From assembly GCA_031396305.1 (NCBI GenBank), contig JANNKM010000374.1, positions 1 through 12,304 on the forward strand: a stretch of 12,304 bases of DNA, read 5' to 3'. The position numbers and the translations under genes were made by a program. Every line of letters begins with the position of its first letter. Within the stretch, counting starts at the first letter, position 1. Source of the stretch: JAEMQF01 sp031396305. GTDB lineage: Bacteria > Pseudomonadota > Gammaproteobacteria > Burkholderiales > Burkholderiaceae_C. The notes under the pieces were generated by a model. That model was not told the origin of the DNA, ran no database searches, and saw nothing but the letters and a program-made list of their open reading frames with translations. Of the stretch, positions 1-6,079 are shown in pieces.

Positions 1-2914
1 GGTCCGTGCCGAAGCCAACGGCGATCGGCAGCATGCCCGCGCCCATCGCCACCGTCGTCATCACGATCGGGCGGGCGCGCTTGTGGCAGGCATCCAACAA
101 CGCGTCGAGGCGGTTCATGCCGCGGTCGCGGCGCGCCATGATCGCGTATTCGATGAGCAGGATCGAGTTCTTCGTCGCGATACCCATCAGCATGATCAGG
201 CCGATCATCGACGGCATCGACAGCGCCGTGTGCGTGATGAACAGCGCGAGGAACGCGCCCGGAATGGAGAGCACCAGCGCGGCGAGGATCGTCACCGGTT
301 GCACGAAGTCCTTGAACAGCAGCACGAGCACGATGTAGATGCACAGGATGCCCGTGGCCATCGCCAGGCCGAAGCTTTCGAACAGCTCGGCCATCGCCTC
401 GGCGTCGCCGATCGTCGTCTGCGTCACGCCCGCAGGCAGTTGCGCCAGACTCGGCAGCGCCAGCGCGCGCTCCTGCACCTCGCCCAGGGGCTGCTGATTC
501 AGCTCGATCTCGAAGTTGATGTTGCGCAGGCGATCGTAGCGGTCGATCTCGGCCGGCCCGCTGTCCAGCGTGAGCGTGGCCACGTTGCCCAGCATCACCG
601 GGCCGCGCGCACCCGGCACCGGCAGCCTGGACAGCAGGTCCAGGTCGGTGCGCGCCACGTCTGCGAGCTTCACCACCACCGGCACCTGGCGCTGGCTGAG
701 GTTGAGCTTGGCCAGGGCCTGCTCATAGTCGCCCGCCGTCGCGATGCGCAGCGTTTCGGCGATCGCCGCCGAGCTCACGCCCAGGTCGGCAGCGCGCGCG
801 AAATCGGGGCGCACGATGAGTTCCGGCCGCGTCAGGCTCGACGTCGACGTGACCGCGCCGATGCCGGGAATGGTGCGCAACTCCTGCTCGACCTTGCGCC
901 CGTGTTCAGCGAGCACGCGCCCGTCTTCACCCGCCAGCACGAGGATGTATTTTTCGCTCGAGCCGCCGAAGCCGACCTTGATCCGCGCGCCGGGAATTTC
1001 CGTCAGCGCCTCGCGCAACTCGCTCTCCACCTGTTGCTTGCTCTGCCCCTTGCGCTCATCGCGCGGTGTCATGTTGATCGTCAGCGTCGCCTTGCGCACC
1101 TCGGCCGCACCGCCGGGAATGAACGGGTCGGATCCGGTGCGCCCGCCGCCCACCGCGGTATAGACCAGCTTCACGTGCGGGTGCCTGGCAACGATCTCGC
1201 GCGCCTGTTCGGCGGCAGCGAAAGTCTGCTGCAACGTTGCGCCAGGCGGCAAGGAGATTGAGACCTGGGTCTGGCTCAGGTCGTCGGGCGGAATGAATCC
1301 GGTGGGCAGCAGCGGCACCAGGGCGAACGAGCCGACGAGGAACGCGATCGCCGAGAGCGACGTCCAGATGCGGTGTTTCAGGCACCACGCGACCCAGCGC
1401 ATGTACCAGTTCATCCAGCGCGGTTCGGGGGCTTCCCTCGTTGGCCGCTTCAACAGGTAGGCCGACATCATCGGCGTGAGCATGCGCGCGACGACGAGCG
1501 AGAAGAACACGGCGATCGCCGCCGTCCAGCCGAACTGGACGAAGAACTTGCCCGGCACGCCGGCCATGAAGGCGGTGGGCAGGAACACCGCGATCAACGT
1601 GAACGTGGTCGCGATCACCGCCAGGCCGATTTCGTCAGCCGCTTCCCTCGCCGCTTCCAAGGGCGTCTTGCCCATGCGCAGATGGCGCATGGTGTTCTCG
1701 ATCTCGACGATCGCGTCGTCCACCAGAATGCCCACGACGAGCGACAGGCTCAGCAGCGTGACGACGTTCACTGTGAAGCCCATCAGGTACATCACAGCGA
1801 AGGTGGGAATCGCCGACAGCGGCAGCGCGGTGGCTGAGACGAACGTCGCCCGACCCGAGCGCAGGAACAGCCACACCACCAGCACCGCGAGCGCCGCACC
1901 CTCATACAGCAGCAGCATCGAGCCGTGGTAGTTCTCGATGACGGGGTCAACGAAGTTGAACGCTTCCGTGAGTGCGATGTCGGGGTGCGCAGCCTTCAAC
2001 TTGGCGAGCTCAGTGCGCACACCCTCGGCCACTTCCACTTCGCCGGCGCCGCGTGAGCGCACGATCTCGAAACCGACCACCGGCTTGCCGTTGAGGAGCG
2101 CCGCGCTGCGCGGTTCGGCCACGGTGTCGCGAACGCTGGCCACCTGGTCCAGGCGAATCCGGCGCCCGTCGGACAGCGCGATCTCCAGCCGCGCCAGTTC
2201 GTCGGCGGAGGCCACGGTGGCGATGGTGCGCACCGCCTGTTCGCCGCCGCCCAGGTCGGTGCGGCCGCTCGCCGCCTCTTGCTGCACGCCGCGCAACTGG
2301 CGCGAGATGTCGGCTGCGGTCGCGTTCAGCGCGAGCAGCTTGCCGGGGTCGATCTGGACCCGCACTTCGCGCGTCACGCCGCCGACACGCGACACCGCGC
2401 CGACACCGCGCACCGACAACATCGCCTTCGTCACCTGGTTGTCGACGAACCATGACAGCGCTTCGTCGTCCATGCGGGTCGATGACACGGTGTAGGTCAG
2501 GATCGGGATGCCGGCGAGCTCGACCTTGGAGATCACCGGGTCGCGCATGTCTCCCGGCAGATCGGATCGCACGCGCGCCACGGCGTCGCGCACGTCGTCG
2601 AGCGCTTCCTGCGTGGGTTTTTCCAGGCGGAATTCGGCGGTGATCGTCGTCACGCCGTCCTGCACCTTGGTGTAGATGTGCTTCAGGCCTTGCAGCGTTG
2701 CCACCGCGTTTTCCAGCTTGCGCGCGACCTCCGTCTCGAGCTGCGCCGGCGACGCGCCGGGCAGCGACGCGACGATCGACACCGTCGGCAGGTCGATGTC
2801 GGGGAACTGCTGGATCTTCATCGCCCGAAAGCCCATCAGGCCGGCGAGCGTGAGCAGCACGAACAGCAGCAGCGACGGGATCGGGTTGCGGATCGACCAG
2901 GCGGAGACGTTCAT
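1..2914 (-). CDS. RND efflux permease (AcrB/HAE1-like), 3' end cut by window edge
   Basis: This is an inner-membrane proton-driven drug/solute exporter of the resistance-nodulation-division family, working with a periplasmic adaptor and an outer-membrane channel. I translated 971 codons without a stop from ATG 2914 to the left edge. The start MNVSAWSIRNPIPSLL gives the cytoplasmic tail and TM1, followed by the porter-domain motif QFPDIDLPTV. TM4 carries GILVDDAIVEIEN, where Asp399 and Asp400 match the AcrB proton-relay pair. TM10 carries GIATKNSILLIEY, where Lys915 matches the AcrB relay lysine. By comparison with AcrB (about 1,050 residues), roughly 50-60 C-terminal residues are missing only because the window ends. 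An AAAGG Shine-Dalgarno (2922-2926) lies 7 bases before the ATG. The adaptor gene is directly upstream, separated by a repeat block. Substrate cannot be read from sequence. TM4 resembles HAE1 pumps more than metal (CzcA) pumps. Confidence 0.95.
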   Translation of the reverse strand, partial: MNVSAWSIRNPIPSLLLFVLLTLAGLMGFRAMKIQQFPDIDLPTVSIVASLPGASPAQLETEVARKLENAVATLQGLKHIYTKVQDGVTTITAEFRLEKPTQEALDDVRDAVARVRSDLPGDMRDPVISKVELAGIPILTYTVSSTRMDDEALSWFVDNQVTKAMLSVRGVGAVSRVGGVTREVRVQIDPGKLLALNATAADISRQLRGVQQEAASGRTDLGGGEQAVRTIATVASADELARLEIALSDGRRIRLDQVASVRDTVAEPRSAALLNGKPVVGFEIVRSRGAGEVEVAEGVRTELAKLKAAHPDIALTEAFNFVDPVIENYHGSMLLLYEGAALAVLVVWLFLRSGRATFVSATALPLSAIPTFAVMYLMGFTVNVVTLLSLSLVVGILVDDAIVEIENTMRHLRMGKTPLEAAREAADEIGLAVIATTFTLIAVFLPTAFMAGVPGKFFVQFGWTAAIAVFFSLVVARMLTPMMSAYLLKRPTREAPEPRWMNWYMRWVAWCLKHRIWTSLSAIAFLVGSFALVPLLPTGFIPPDDLSQTQVSISLPPGATLQQTFAAAEQAREIVARHPHVKLVYTAVGGGRTGSDPFIPGGAAEVRKATLTINMTPRDERKGQSKQQVESELREALTEIPGARIKVGFGGSSEKYILVLAGEDGRVLAEHGRKVEQELRTIPGIGAVTSTSSLTRPELIVRPDFARAADLGVSSAAIAETLRIATAGDYEQALAKLNLSQRQVPVVVKLADVARTDLDLLSRLPVPGARGPVMLGNVATLTLDSGPAEIDRYDRLRNINFEIELNQQPLGEVQERALALPSLAQLPAGVTQTTIGDAEAMAELFESFGLAMATGILCIYIVLVLLFKDFVQPVTILAALVLSIPGAFLALFITHTALSMPSMIGLIMLMGIATKNSILLIEYAIMARRDRGMNRLDALLDACHKRARPIVMTTVAMGAGMLPIAVGFGTD

Positions 2915-2939
2915 CGCCGAGCCTTTCTGCCTTGCGACC

Positions 2940-3101
2940 CGTCATCCCGGCGCACGCCGGGATCCACGGGCCACAGCGCAATGTCGGGGCGGTGGATCCC
3001 GGCGTACGCCGGGATGACAGGGCGTGCGGCGTACGCCGGGATGACAGGGCGTGCGGCGGGCCCCGGGATGACAGGGCGTGCGGCGTGCGCCGGGATGACG
3101 G
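2940..3101. repeat. REP/dRS3-like inverted pair plus 27-bp tandem repeats
   Basis: This noncoding block lies between the adaptor and the permease genes. Two 27-base arms, 2941-2967 and 2992-3018, are reverse complements at 26 of 27 positions and are separated by 24 bases. Each arm is itself palindromic, and 2996-3015 is a perfect 20-base palindrome with the pattern ATCCCGGCG..CGCCGGGAT. From 3012 onward a 27-base unit starting GGATGACAGGGCGTGCGG repeats at 3012, 3039 and 3066, with a partial copy at 3093. Copies 2 and 3 vary in the short palindrome at the unit end. The ATCCC..GGGAT core resembles the dispersed intergenic repeats (dRS3/REP-like) that give spurious VIPAYAGI peptides when translated. 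In the minus-strand mRNA it would fold into very stable hairpins. No spacers or cas genes occur, so it is not CRISPR. Confidence 0.85.
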
Positions 3102-3110
3102 TGATGCGCC

Positions 3111-4229
3111 TCATGGTCGGCTCGCTCCAGGTGACGCGGGGCCGACTACACGCACCAGATCGCCATCGCCAAGAAAACCACCGCCCGCGGCGACGACGCG
3201 CGCAGCCGGATCAATGCCTGCGGTGATCTCGACCCGATCGCCGTTGCGCCGGCCGACGCTGACCTTGGTGAGCGCGACTTTCGAGTCGGCACCGACCAGC
3301 AGCACGTAGCTGAAGCCGTCGCGCAGCAGCACCGCCGTCTGCGGCAGGGTCAGGCCGCTGGCCGCGCCGAGGTTGAATTCACCGCGCGCAAACATGCCGG
3401 GCTTGGCGGTTGCGCTGGAACCGATGTCGACGAACACGGTGCCATTGCGCGTTTGCGCATCGACGGTCGGCCCGACCATGCGCACCCGGCCGGTGATGGG
3501 GGTTCCGCCCACCGGCGTGAGGCTCACCGCCAGGCCGGGGCGGATGCGCGCGAGTTCGGCAGCCGCGACTTCCGCGCGCCACTCCAGGCGGCCCTGGCGG
3601 ATCATGCGGAACAACTCGGTGCCGGGCGGCACGACCGAGCCGACGGTCGCCGCGCGCAGCGAGATCACGCCGTCGTCGGGCGCGAGCACTTGAGTCTGCG
3701 ACAGGCGCAGTTGCTGTGAGCCGAGCTGCGCCCGCTGCGCCTCCAGGCGCGCCTGCGCGGTGCGCTCCGTCGTCAGCGCCTGGGTGATCGCCTGGGGGCT
3801 GAGCATGCCGCTGGCCTGCATGTCCCGGGCGCGCTGCGCGTTCGCGGCGGCTTCGGCCAGCGTGGCCTCGGCCTCGGCCACCGTCGCGCGAATCTGCGCC
3901 AGATCGCTTTGCACGGTTTCGGCGGCAAACACCGCGAGCACCTGGCCGCGCTTGACGGCGTCGCCCACGTCGACGCGCACCTCGGCCAGGCGCAAGCCGC
4001 TGACCTCGGCGCCGACGCTCGCCTCCTGCCAGGCCGCGATACTGCCGTGTGCGGCAATGCGCAACGGCATTTCGGCGCGCTGCGGCTGGGTGACGTTGAC
4101 ACTCAGCGCGGGCTTGGCCGGGCTCGCCTTCTTCGGTTCCTTCGGTTCATCGGCCGCCCAGGCAGCATGGCCGATCGCGCCGCTGGCGACAATCGACACG
4201 AGCATGCAGCGGCGGCGGATTGACTTCAT
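3111..4229 (-). CDS. RND periplasmic adaptor (HlyD/MFP family)
   Basis: This 372-residue membrane-fusion protein bridges an RND permease to an outer-membrane channel in the periplasm. Residues 1-26 form a Sec signal peptide (basic MKSIRRR, hydrophobic core, AWA-A cleavage site). There is no lipobox cysteine, so it is probably not a lipoprotein. Residues about 65-100 are the first half of the lipoyl domain (GAEVSGLRLAEVRVDVGDAVKRGQVLA). An Ala/Glu-rich alpha-hairpin follows (about 105-178), then the second lipoyl half (VLAPDDGVISLRAATVGSVVPPGTELF). A beta-barrel follows (about 215-290), and then a membrane-proximal domain with LPQTAVLLRDGFSYVLLV. The start is 3 bases after the stop of the CMD gene, with a GGGGA at 4238-4242 as Shine-Dalgarno, which suggests translational coupling. 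The RND permease lies immediately downstream. The partner assignment is strong; the substrate is unknown. Confidence 0.93.
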   Translation of the reverse strand: MKSIRRRCMLVSIVASGAIGHAAWAADEPKEPKKASPAKPALSVNVTQPQRAEMPLRIAAHGSIAAWQEASVGAEVSGLRLAEVRVDVGDAVKRGQVLAVFAAETVQSDLAQIRATVAEAEATLAEAAANAQRARDMQASGMLSPQAITQALTTERTAQARLEAQRAQLGSQQLRLSQTQVLAPDDGVISLRAATVGSVVPPGTELFRMIRQGRLEWRAEVAAAELARIRPGLAVSLTPVGGTPITGRVRMVGPTVDAQTRNGTVFVDIGSSATAKPGMFARGEFNLGAASGLTLPQTAVLLRDGFSYVLLVGADSKVALTKVSVGRRNGDRVEITAGIDPAARVVAAGGGFLGDGDLVRVVGPASPGASRP

Positions 4230-4232
4230 CTG

Positions 4233-4610
4233 CTAGATCCCCAGTTCCTTGAACACTTCCTTGGCCCCGCGAAAACTGTCGATCGCCGCCGGCACGCCGC
4301 AGTAAACGGCGGTTTGCAGGAAGACCTCGCGGATGTCGTCTTTGGACAGCCCGTTGTTGATGGCGCCGCGCACGTGCAGCTTCAACTCATGCGGCCGGTT
4401 CAGCGCCGTCAACATCGCCAGATTGATGATTGAGCGGGTGCGCCGGTCCAGCCCCGGGCGGTTCCAGACCTCATTCCAGCAGAATTCGGTGACAAGTTCC
4501 TGCATGGGGCGATTGAAGTCGTCAGCGTTCTTCACCGCGTTGTCCACGTAGTCGGCGCCCAGCACTTCGCGCCGCGTTTTCAGGCCTTTGGCATACGCGT
4601 CCTTGTTCAT
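4233..4610 (-). CDS. Carboxymuconolactone decarboxylase family protein (PcaC-like)
   Basis: This 125-residue single-domain protein belongs to the CMD/AhpD-like superfamily. Recognisable blocks are TRREVLGADYVDNA (12-25), EFCWNEVWNRPGLDRRTRSIINLAMLTAL in the middle, and ELKLHVRGAINNG with His79, then DDIREVFLQTAVYCGVPAA (91-109). This pattern is close to PcaC, which decarboxylates 4-carboxymuconolactone in the protocatechuate branch of the beta-ketoadipate pathway. The redox CXXC of AhpD is absent. No other pca genes are present, so the actual substrate is uncertain and I withhold the symbol. The reading frame extends 20 codons upstream, but ATG 4610 is preferred because GGAG (4618-4621) sits 7 bases upstream and family similarity begins there. 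The gene is followed after 3 bases by the efflux adaptor and appears to lead that operon. Confidence 0.88.
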   Translation of the reverse strand: MNKDAYAKGLKTRREVLGADYVDNAVKNADDFNRPMQELVTEFCWNEVWNRPGLDRRTRSIINLAMLTALNRPHELKLHVRGAINNGLSKDDIREVFLQTAVYCGVPAAIDSFRGAKEVFKELGI

Positions 4611-4633
4611 CGGGTTGCTCCGGCTGTGGGGTG

Positions 4634-4670
4634 GGGGCGCATCATACGGTTTGACGACGCGCACGCTCAC
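4634..4670 (-). promoter_or_regulatory. Candidate promoter of the CMD-efflux operon
   Basis: On the minus strand a TATGAT hexamer (4646-4641) matches the sigma70 -10 consensus at 5 of 6 positions. It would place the transcription start near 4634, about 24 bases before the CMD start codon and upstream of its GGAG. The hexamer 17 bases further upstream (TGAGCG, 4669-4664) is a poor -35. The position between allA and the CMD gene is sensible, but read-through from allA is also possible. Confidence 0.35.
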
Positions 4671-4716
4671 CGCGCGGCGTCGATTGCCGCACGCATGGCA
4701 GCCACCGAATCACGCG

Positions 4717-5232
4717 TCAGGCTTCAACCCAGACGTGCATCTCATCAAGTGGGTATTCGTCGCAATTGCCCGGCTCGGCCGGGCCTTGGCGGTCGACAAC
4801 GAGAAAGTCTGACGTGATCTGCAGGGCCAGCAGCGGGTGGTGCCAGGTGCCGGGCGCGAAGTTCACGCCCTGGCCCGGCAAGGCTTGAAAGCAACGCAAC
4901 TGGGTCGGCGCAGGCGCCGGCCCGGCACCCGCGACCACGACGAGATAGCGGTTCGGGCTGAGCGGCATGAACGCCTGGCTGCCCAGCGGATGCCGCTCCA
5001 GCACCGTCAATTGCAGCGGCAACAGGTGCGGGCGCGCGCGAAAGATGCTGATCGCAGCGCGTCCGCCGCCGGCTGATACGTGCACGCCGGCGAGATCGTG
5101 ATAGCGCACCGCATCGCCCCGATTGATGCTGAAGTGGCGCACCGCATCGCTGGCTTCGATCACATCGCCGTAGGGCCGAAACGCTTCGGCTTCCAAGGGC
5201 TCGGTGTGCAGCAAATGGCGTTGTATCAGCAT
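4717..5232 (-). CDS. allA: Ureidoglycolate lyase
   Basis: This 171-residue cupin-like enzyme splits ureidoglycolate into glyoxylate and urea, the last step of allantoin/allantoate (purine ring) degradation in the cytoplasm. Family motifs run along the whole protein: EAFRPYGDVIEA (16-27), SINRGDAVRYHDLAG (35-49), SIFRARPHLLPLQL, ERHPLGSQAFMPL (79-91), then GVNFAPGTWHHPLLAL (122-137) with the paired His, and SDFLVVDR (141-148). Length matches the family (about 160-175). AAGGAG (5246-5241) lies 8 bases before ATG 5232, fixing the start. No other purine-degradation gene (allantoicase, allantoinase, uricase) is visible here. The sequence on its 5' side is a broken TRAP permease remnant, which suggests it was once part of a transport/catabolism cluster. 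The 106-base gap to the CMD gene on the same strand allows co-transcription. Confidence 0.93.
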   Translation of the reverse strand: MLIQRHLLHTEPLEAEAFRPYGDVIEASDAVRHFSINRGDAVRYHDLAGVHVSAGGGRAAISIFRARPHLLPLQLTVLERHPLGSQAFMPLSPNRYLVVVAGAGPAPAPTQLRCFQALPGQGVNFAPGTWHHPLLALQITSDFLVVDRQGPAEPGNCDEYPLDEMHVWVEA

Positions 5233-5311
5233 GGCACGCGCTCCTTCAGGGGTACCAGCGCCAACGTCCCGGGTGGTCCTGCCGGCGCGCTCGGCATTTG
5301 CGCCGCGCGCC

Positions 5312-5465
5312 TCACCGGTTCATCCACCCGATGGCCTTGGGCAGCCAGGTGGCGAGGCCGGAAACAACAGCACGATGCCGACGGCGGCGAGCTGGATACC
5401 GATGCAAGGCCAGACGCCACGAGGCGATCGCTGCAACTGCATCACAGCAAAGTTCATGCCATGGG
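5312..5465 (-). pseudogene. C-terminal remnant of a TRAP transporter large permease (DctM-like), frameshifted
   Basis: Read on the minus strand from about 5465, one frame gives HGMNFAVMQ, then RGVWPCIGIQLAAVG and IVLLFP. This resembles the last transmembrane helix region of DctM-type TRAP permeases, where a PPxGxNLFV segment is followed by YRGVWPF and a final helix ending in FP. At about 5353 the frame is lost. Supplying a single G restores FPGLATWLPKAIGWMNR and a TGA stop at 5314-5312, a typical DctM ending (ATWLPK). Upstream of about 5465 the similarity stops; no further TRAP sequence, small DctQ subunit or binding protein is visible. Only about 50 of the usual 420-plus residues remain, so it is not functional. 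Family recognition is from memory of the family pattern, without alignment. Confidence 0.65.
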
Positions 5466-5492
5466 CCGAGAGCCCTGACAGTGAACCTCGGT

Positions 5493-5801
5493 TCACTTCC
5501 AGGCTTGCAGCGCCGACCAGCACACTCCCGCGACGGCGAGCATCGGCACCGTCAGGATGCTCGGAACAAAGAAGAACGCCGAGAGGATCGGGCTCAGTGC
5601 CTGCGCGGCCTGGCCCAGCGCGGCCAAACTGAATCCGAGGACCACGTAGCGCAGCATGTACAGCGGCAACCAGCGACTCTGCTCCTGGTTGTGGCGCCAG
5701 GCGGCGGCCCGCTCCAGGAGACTCATGTGCCGCCTCATGTCGCGGAACAGCCATGTGAAGAACAGGTAGCGAAACAGCAGCACGCGAAACGGGAGTTCCA
5801 T
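5493..5801 (-). CDS. Small two-helix membrane protein, unknown function
   Basis: This 102-residue protein is not one I recognise. The first 40 residues are amphipathic and rich in Arg and aromatic residues (MELPFRVLLFRYLFFTWLFRD, shown to residue 21 minus none beyond; then basic RRH and ERAAAWRHNQEQ). Two hydrophobic stretches follow, about 47-68 and 71-98, the second ending LAVAGVCWSALQAWK, consistent with an inner-membrane hairpin. A good AGGAG (5810-5806) 4 bases before ATG 5801 and a clean stop at 5495-5493 support it as a real gene. It is divergent from the sensor kinase and lies just before the TRAP remnant on the same strand. It shows no signal peptide cleavage site, no cysteine pair and no known catalytic motif. 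It could be a hypothetical protein restricted to this lineage. Confidence 0.6.
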   Translation of the reverse strand: MELPFRVLLFRYLFFTWLFRDMRRHMSLLERAAAWRHNQEQSRWLPLYMLRYVVLGFSLAALGQAAQALSPILSAFFFVPSILTVPMLAVAGVCWSALQAWK

Positions 5802-6076
5802 GGCTCTCCTGCGCAGGTCAATGACGTGTTCCAGTATGGCGCGTCAATTGAAAGTGCGCTTGTGCAATGCGGCACGACTCAGGGTTGCTCCGGGCCACTC
5901 GTCGCTAAGTGCGCTGCCGCACAGACGCTGGCCGCCGCTTCGACGACGATGCGTCACCCGTTACCGCCCAAGGGCCGTACTCTTCCCCGTCTGCGGAAGA
6001 GCGAAACGCTGCACCTTGCACAACCTACCCAGCCTGCGCAACGCAGGCTGGCACGCCCGCTCTCGGAGATTTCCAC
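5802..6076 (+). promoter_or_regulatory. Divergent intergenic region and structured leader of the sensor kinase
   Basis: This 275-base region separates the divergent small membrane gene and the kinase, so it must hold both promoters. I could not pick convincing -35/-10 pairs. It contains two perfect inverted repeats close to the kinase start. Stem 1 is CTCTTCC (5980-5986) with GGAAGAG (5995-6001), loop 8. Stem 2 is CCAGCCTGC (6029-6037) with GCAGGCTGG (6043-6051), loop 5. Neither is followed by a T-run, so they are not standard terminators. Stem 2 ends 13 bases before the Shine-Dalgarno. Confidence 0.5.
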
Positions 6077-6079
6077 TTG
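6065..6079 (+). promoter_or_regulatory. Shine-Dalgarno and TTG start of the sensor kinase
   Basis: GGAGA (6065-6069) is followed after a short spacer by TTG at 6077, in frame with the kinase. It is the only strong ribosome-binding site near the start of conserved sequence. The frame is open further upstream to a GTG at 5909, but that stretch is low-quality (Arg/Pro/Thr-rich, no domain) and contains the two leader stem-loops. This decides the start in favour of TTG 6077. Confidence 0.65.

Noticed and set aside
83..1837. Long plus-strand Arg/His/Gln-rich open frames opposite the efflux permease
   Set aside because: They are antisense shadows of a high-GC gene with an intact, motif-bearing frame on the minus strand. 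They show low-complexity composition and no domain.
3012..3101. CRISPR-like regular repeats
   Set aside because: The 27-base units are directly abutting with no spacers, they degrade rapidly and no cas gene is present.
2010..3309. Several open frames across the repeat block giving peptides such as VIPAYAGIH or PACAGMTG
   Set aside because: These are translations of the palindromic 27-base repeats. Because 27 is divisible by 3 the frames stay open. The real coding frames on both sides (RND permease and adaptor) account for the rest.
5870..5892. Sigma54-type promoter (GGCAC ... TTGC) before the kinase
   Set aside because: The spacing between the GGCAC and TTGC elements is 9 bases instead of 5, so the GG and GC are out of register.
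5909..6076. N-terminal extension of the sensor kinase to GTG 5909
   Set aside because: The extension has no domain content, no good ribosome-binding site, and spans two perfect stem-loops. TTG 6077 has GGAGA at correct spacing.
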